NCBI RefSeq assembly: GCF_002973525.1 | Contig: NZ_PVEN01000001.1 | Span: 1,302,001 to 1,366,000 of the forward strand | Source of the DNA: Paraburkholderia sp. BL21I4N1 | Lineage (GTDB): Bacteria; Pseudomonadota; Gammaproteobacteria; Burkholderiales; Burkholderiaceae | DNA length: 64,000 nt | Direction: 5' to 3' | Shown here: positions 61,987 to 64,000 of the stretch, in pieces | How the letters are laid out: each line of letters starts with the position of its first letter | How positions within the stretch are numbered: the stretch's first letter is position 1 | Program-made: the position numbers and the translations under genes | Notes under the pieces: model-generated | The model's input: the letters and a program-made list of their open reading frames with translations, nothing else | Told to the model about the DNA's origin: nothing | Databases searched by the model: none

Positions 61987-63851
61987 TTGCCCGGCTGATC
62001 GGCCGGGCGCGCTAACCAGACCGTCACGCCTGCCGCTCGCACGTCGATGCGGCAGGGCGCGCCTTCGCGCAGGTGCGCATCGTCGCTGGCCAGGTCGAAA
62101 TGTACGCCGCCCAGATTCACGCGGAGATAGCGCTCGCCGCGCCGCAACTCGACCGATTCGACCACACCGTTATGCGCGCCGTCCGGTGCAAGCGTCAACG
62201 CGTGCGACGAGACGCGCCACATGACGCGTTGTCCGGGTTTCAGACCGTGTTCGCTTACGCCTGCGCCAATCGTTATCGTGAAGCCAGGAGCGATGTCGAC
62301 CTGAGACGGGCCGGTCATTACCCCTTCGCCGACGTTGTGCAAACCGAGCAGGCCGGCGACCCGCATCGAGGCCGGCCGTTCGAACACGGCATCGATAAAG
62401 CCCGCCTGCAGCACGCGCCCCTGTTCGACCACCAGCACTTCGTCGGCCAGCAACGCGGCTTCGTCCGGATCGTGCGTGACGATGATCGTCACCGCGGCGA
62501 TCTCGCGTTGCAACGCGCGCAGCGATTGCTGAAGACGGCGCCGTCGTGGCGTGTCCAGCGCGGCGAACGGTTCGTCGAACAACAGCAGTTCGCTATGCCG
62601 CGTCAGCGCTCGCGCCAGTGCAACCCGCTGGCGCTGACCGAACGACAACTGATGCGGCAGACGCGCGACCAGCGGCGCGAGGCCCAGATGTTCCAGCCAG
62701 TAACGCGCGCTCGCGGCGTCGGCATCGACGGGAAAGCTCAGTTGCCGCGCCACGCTCATGTGCGGAAACAGCCCGTAGTCTTGCGGCATATAGCCGATCT
62801 GACGACGCTCGGGTGGCTGCGTATGGAGCTGTTTCTCGCCGAGTTGCACGGTGCTCGTGGTGTTGGCGTCGAGCCCCGCGATCAGCCGCAGCGCGAGCGA
62901 TTTGCCCGAGCCCGACGGCCCAATGATGGCGAGGCGGCGCGTGACGGGCGCCCATGCAATGTCGAGATCGAACGCGCCGAGTTGGCGCCGCAGATGGAAT
63001 GCGAGGCGCCGGTCTTCAGCGTCCCCGCGACTCGCCGTTGCCGGTTCCGCGAGGGGTTCCAGCGCGTCGTCGCCGTTTTCGGTGTGTTCCCGCGCCGCTT
63101 TTTGCCGAAGGCTGTAGATCGACAACGCGGCGCAGAGAATCGCGATGGCCAGCGTGGGCAGCAGCAACGGCATCATGGCGGGCAGCCCCTGGCCGCCGAA
63201 CACCACGTACGTGTACACCGGCAACGAATACGGGTGATAAGCGACCATCACGGTCGCGCCGAATTCGCCGAACGCACGTAGCCACGCGAGCGCGAGCCCG
63301 GCACGAATGGCCGGCCACGCAACCGGCAACATGACGCGGAAGAAACGGCTGCCGGCGCGATGGCCGAGCGTCGCGGCGACGTCGTCGAGAACCGGATCGA
63401 CGGCGGCGAACGCGGATTTCGCGGCGATGATCAGGAAGGGCGCCGCGACGAAAGTCTCCGCCAGCACGATGCCGGTGAACGAGTCCGTCAGCATGCCGCC
63501 GGTGAAGCGGCCGACGAAGCTATACGGCCCCAGCAGAAACAGCAGCAACACGCCGCTGGTGAGCGGCGGCAGCGCCAGCGGCAACTGCACGACGAAGCCG
63601 AGCAGCGCCACCTTGCGCGAAGTCGAGCGCGCCAGAAAATAGCCGAGCGGTACGCCGCCCAGCAGAATCGCGAGCGAGGCCACGCTCGCGCTCGCCGCCG
63701 ACACGCCGACTGCCGACCACGTGGCGGCCCAGTCGACGTTCGCCCAATCGGCCGCGCCGAGCTGCGGCACGCTTGCGATAAACGGTGCGCACAGATAGAC
63801 GGCCAGCAGCGCCGCCAGCCCCAGCAGCGGCCGCGCGCTCGAACGGCTCAC
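61983..63851 (-). CDS. Fused molybdate/tungstate-type ABC permease-ATPase (ModB-ModC fusion)
   Basis: 622 residues. Residues 1-250 are a ModB-like permease with about five to six membrane segments and the EAA-type loop (DDVAATLGHRAGSRFFRVML; AWLRAFGEFGATVM). A linker (about 250-285) joins an ABC ATPase: Walker A GPSGSGKS, signature LSFGQRQR (Phe in place of Gly, as in some ModC), Walker B LLLFDEPFAAL, then a TOBE-like C-terminal domain (VMWRVSSHALTLAPDG). Start is GTG 63851. It follows the binding-protein gene by 4 nt. Oxyanion specificity (molybdate, tungstate or sulfate) is inferred. Confidence 0.9.
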   Translation of the reverse strand: MSRSSARPLLGLAALLAVYLCAPFIASVPQLGAADWANVDWAATWSAVGVSAASASVASLAILLGGVPLGYFLARSTSRKVALLGFVVQLPLALPPLTSGVLLLFLLGPYSFVGRFTGGMLTDSFTGIVLAETFVAAPFLIIAAKSAFAAVDPVLDDVAATLGHRAGSRFFRVMLPVAWPAIRAGLALAWLRAFGEFGATVMVAYHPYSLPVYTYVVFGGQGLPAMMPLLLPTLAIAILCAALSIYSLRQKAAREHTENGDDALEPLAEPATASRGDAEDRRLAFHLRRQLGAFDLDIAWAPVTRRLAIIGPSGSGKSLALRLIAGLDANTTSTVQLGEKQLHTQPPERRQIGYMPQDYGLFPHMSVARQLSFPVDADAASARYWLEHLGLAPLVARLPHQLSFGQRQRVALARALTRHSELLLFDEPFAALDTPRRRRLQQSLRALQREIAAVTIIVTHDPDEAALLADEVLVVEQGRVLQAGFIDAVFERPASMRVAGLLGLHNVGEGVMTGPSQVDIAPGFTITIGAGVSEHGLKPGQRVMWRVSSHALTLAPDGAHNGVVESVELRRGERYLRVNLGGVHFDLASDDAHLREGAPCRIDVRAAGVTVWLARPADQPGN

Positions 63852-63855
63852 CGCG

Positions 63856-64000
63856 TTACGGCGCGTTGGCGTCGATCACGGCTTGCACCGAAGGCGGCAT
63901 GGCTTGCACGTTGCCGCTCACGGTCGGTTTGACGACGTCCACGCCATGCTGCTTGAGCAGCGCACGGCCTTTCTCGCTCAGCAGGAAGTCGACGAAGCTG
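63856..64000 (-). CDS. ABC transporter substrate-binding protein, C-terminal end (truncated by window edge)
   Basis: Only the last 47 residues are in the window: SFVDFLLSEKGRALLKQHGV followed by DVVKPTVSGNVQAMPPSVQA and a short tail, with TAA at 63856-63858. The FVDFLLSEKGRALLKQHG pattern is the typical end of molybdate/tungstate (ModA-like) binding proteins. It is 4 nt upstream of the fused permease-ATPase gene, so the two form one uptake system. Confidence 0.8.
   Translation of the reverse strand, partial: SFVDFLLSEKGRALLKQHGVDVVKPTVSGNVQAMPPSVQAVIDANAP

Noticed and set aside
1..64000. CRISPR arrays, tRNA/rRNA genes, insertion sequences, prophage or restriction systems
   Set aside because: None seen: no regularly spaced repeats, no cloverleaf or rRNA signatures, and no transposase, integrase or phage structural proteins among the frames.

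Overview
The window reads as an ordinary stretch of a high-GC betaproteobacterial chromosome, most likely Burkholderiaceae and probably Paraburkholderia. The basis is codon use, family content (pelABCDEFG, a VpsR-like sigma-54 activator, the DUF3175/PRC-barrel/DUF4142/DUF1488/DUF2383 group, lutABC under a FadR-type regulator) and protein resemblance. The genus is inference. There are no rRNA or tRNA genes, insertion sequences, phage genes or CRISPR arrays.

Layout. 1-1379: 5' part of an Lhr-type helicase, cut by the left edge. 1.8-2.6 kb and 6.0-6.8 kb: two separate Tlde1-like (DUF2778) cysteine-peptidase-fold genes, each overlapped by ATGA with a different small exported or membrane protein. 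These look like toxin-immunity pairs and lie in the most AT-rich parts of the window. 3.1-5.7 kb: aldo/keto reductase, AhpD-like protein and a divergent AraC regulator. 6.8-20.8 kb (minus strand): complete Pel exopolysaccharide operon pelA to pelG, followed 14 nt later by a FUSC-type membrane gene. 21.1-22.5 kb: cation/proton antiporter. 22.5-29.6 kb: many small stress-type proteins and a topoisomerase IB. 29.8-32.3 kb: ilvD and a BON protein. 32.8-35.7 kb: rpoN with a sigma-54 promoter of its own, then an AruH-like transaminase. 35.7-41.3 kb: S10 peptidase, FadR-type regulator and the lactate-utilisation operon lutABC with a near-consensus promoter and operator. 41.3-45.5 kb: TfoX-like protein, SGNH hydrolase, AraC regulator and cytochrome P450. 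45.6-49.8 kb: a LexA-boxed two-gene operon encoding a VRR-NUC nuclease and a nuclease-helicase fusion. 49.9-56 kb: alpha/beta hydrolase, large MscS channel, NIPSNAP protein and DHA2 exporter. 56-60.4 kb: VpsR-like sigma-54 activator, a 1.35-kb non-coding interval with a textbook sigma-54 promoter, then a small gene and a TadZ/CpaE-like ATPase. 60.5-64 kb: NAMPT (nadV), a fused molybdate-type permease/ATPase and the end of its binding protein.

How the parts may work together. Three elements point to a surface-attachment theme under c-di-GMP and sigma-54: the pel operon (PelD keeps an RxxD c-di-GMP motif), rpoN, and the VpsR-like activator beside a sigma-54 promoter. That they form one circuit is inference. 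The DNA-damage operon at 45.6 kb is the clearest regulated unit, because a near-perfect LexA box lies directly before its first gene.
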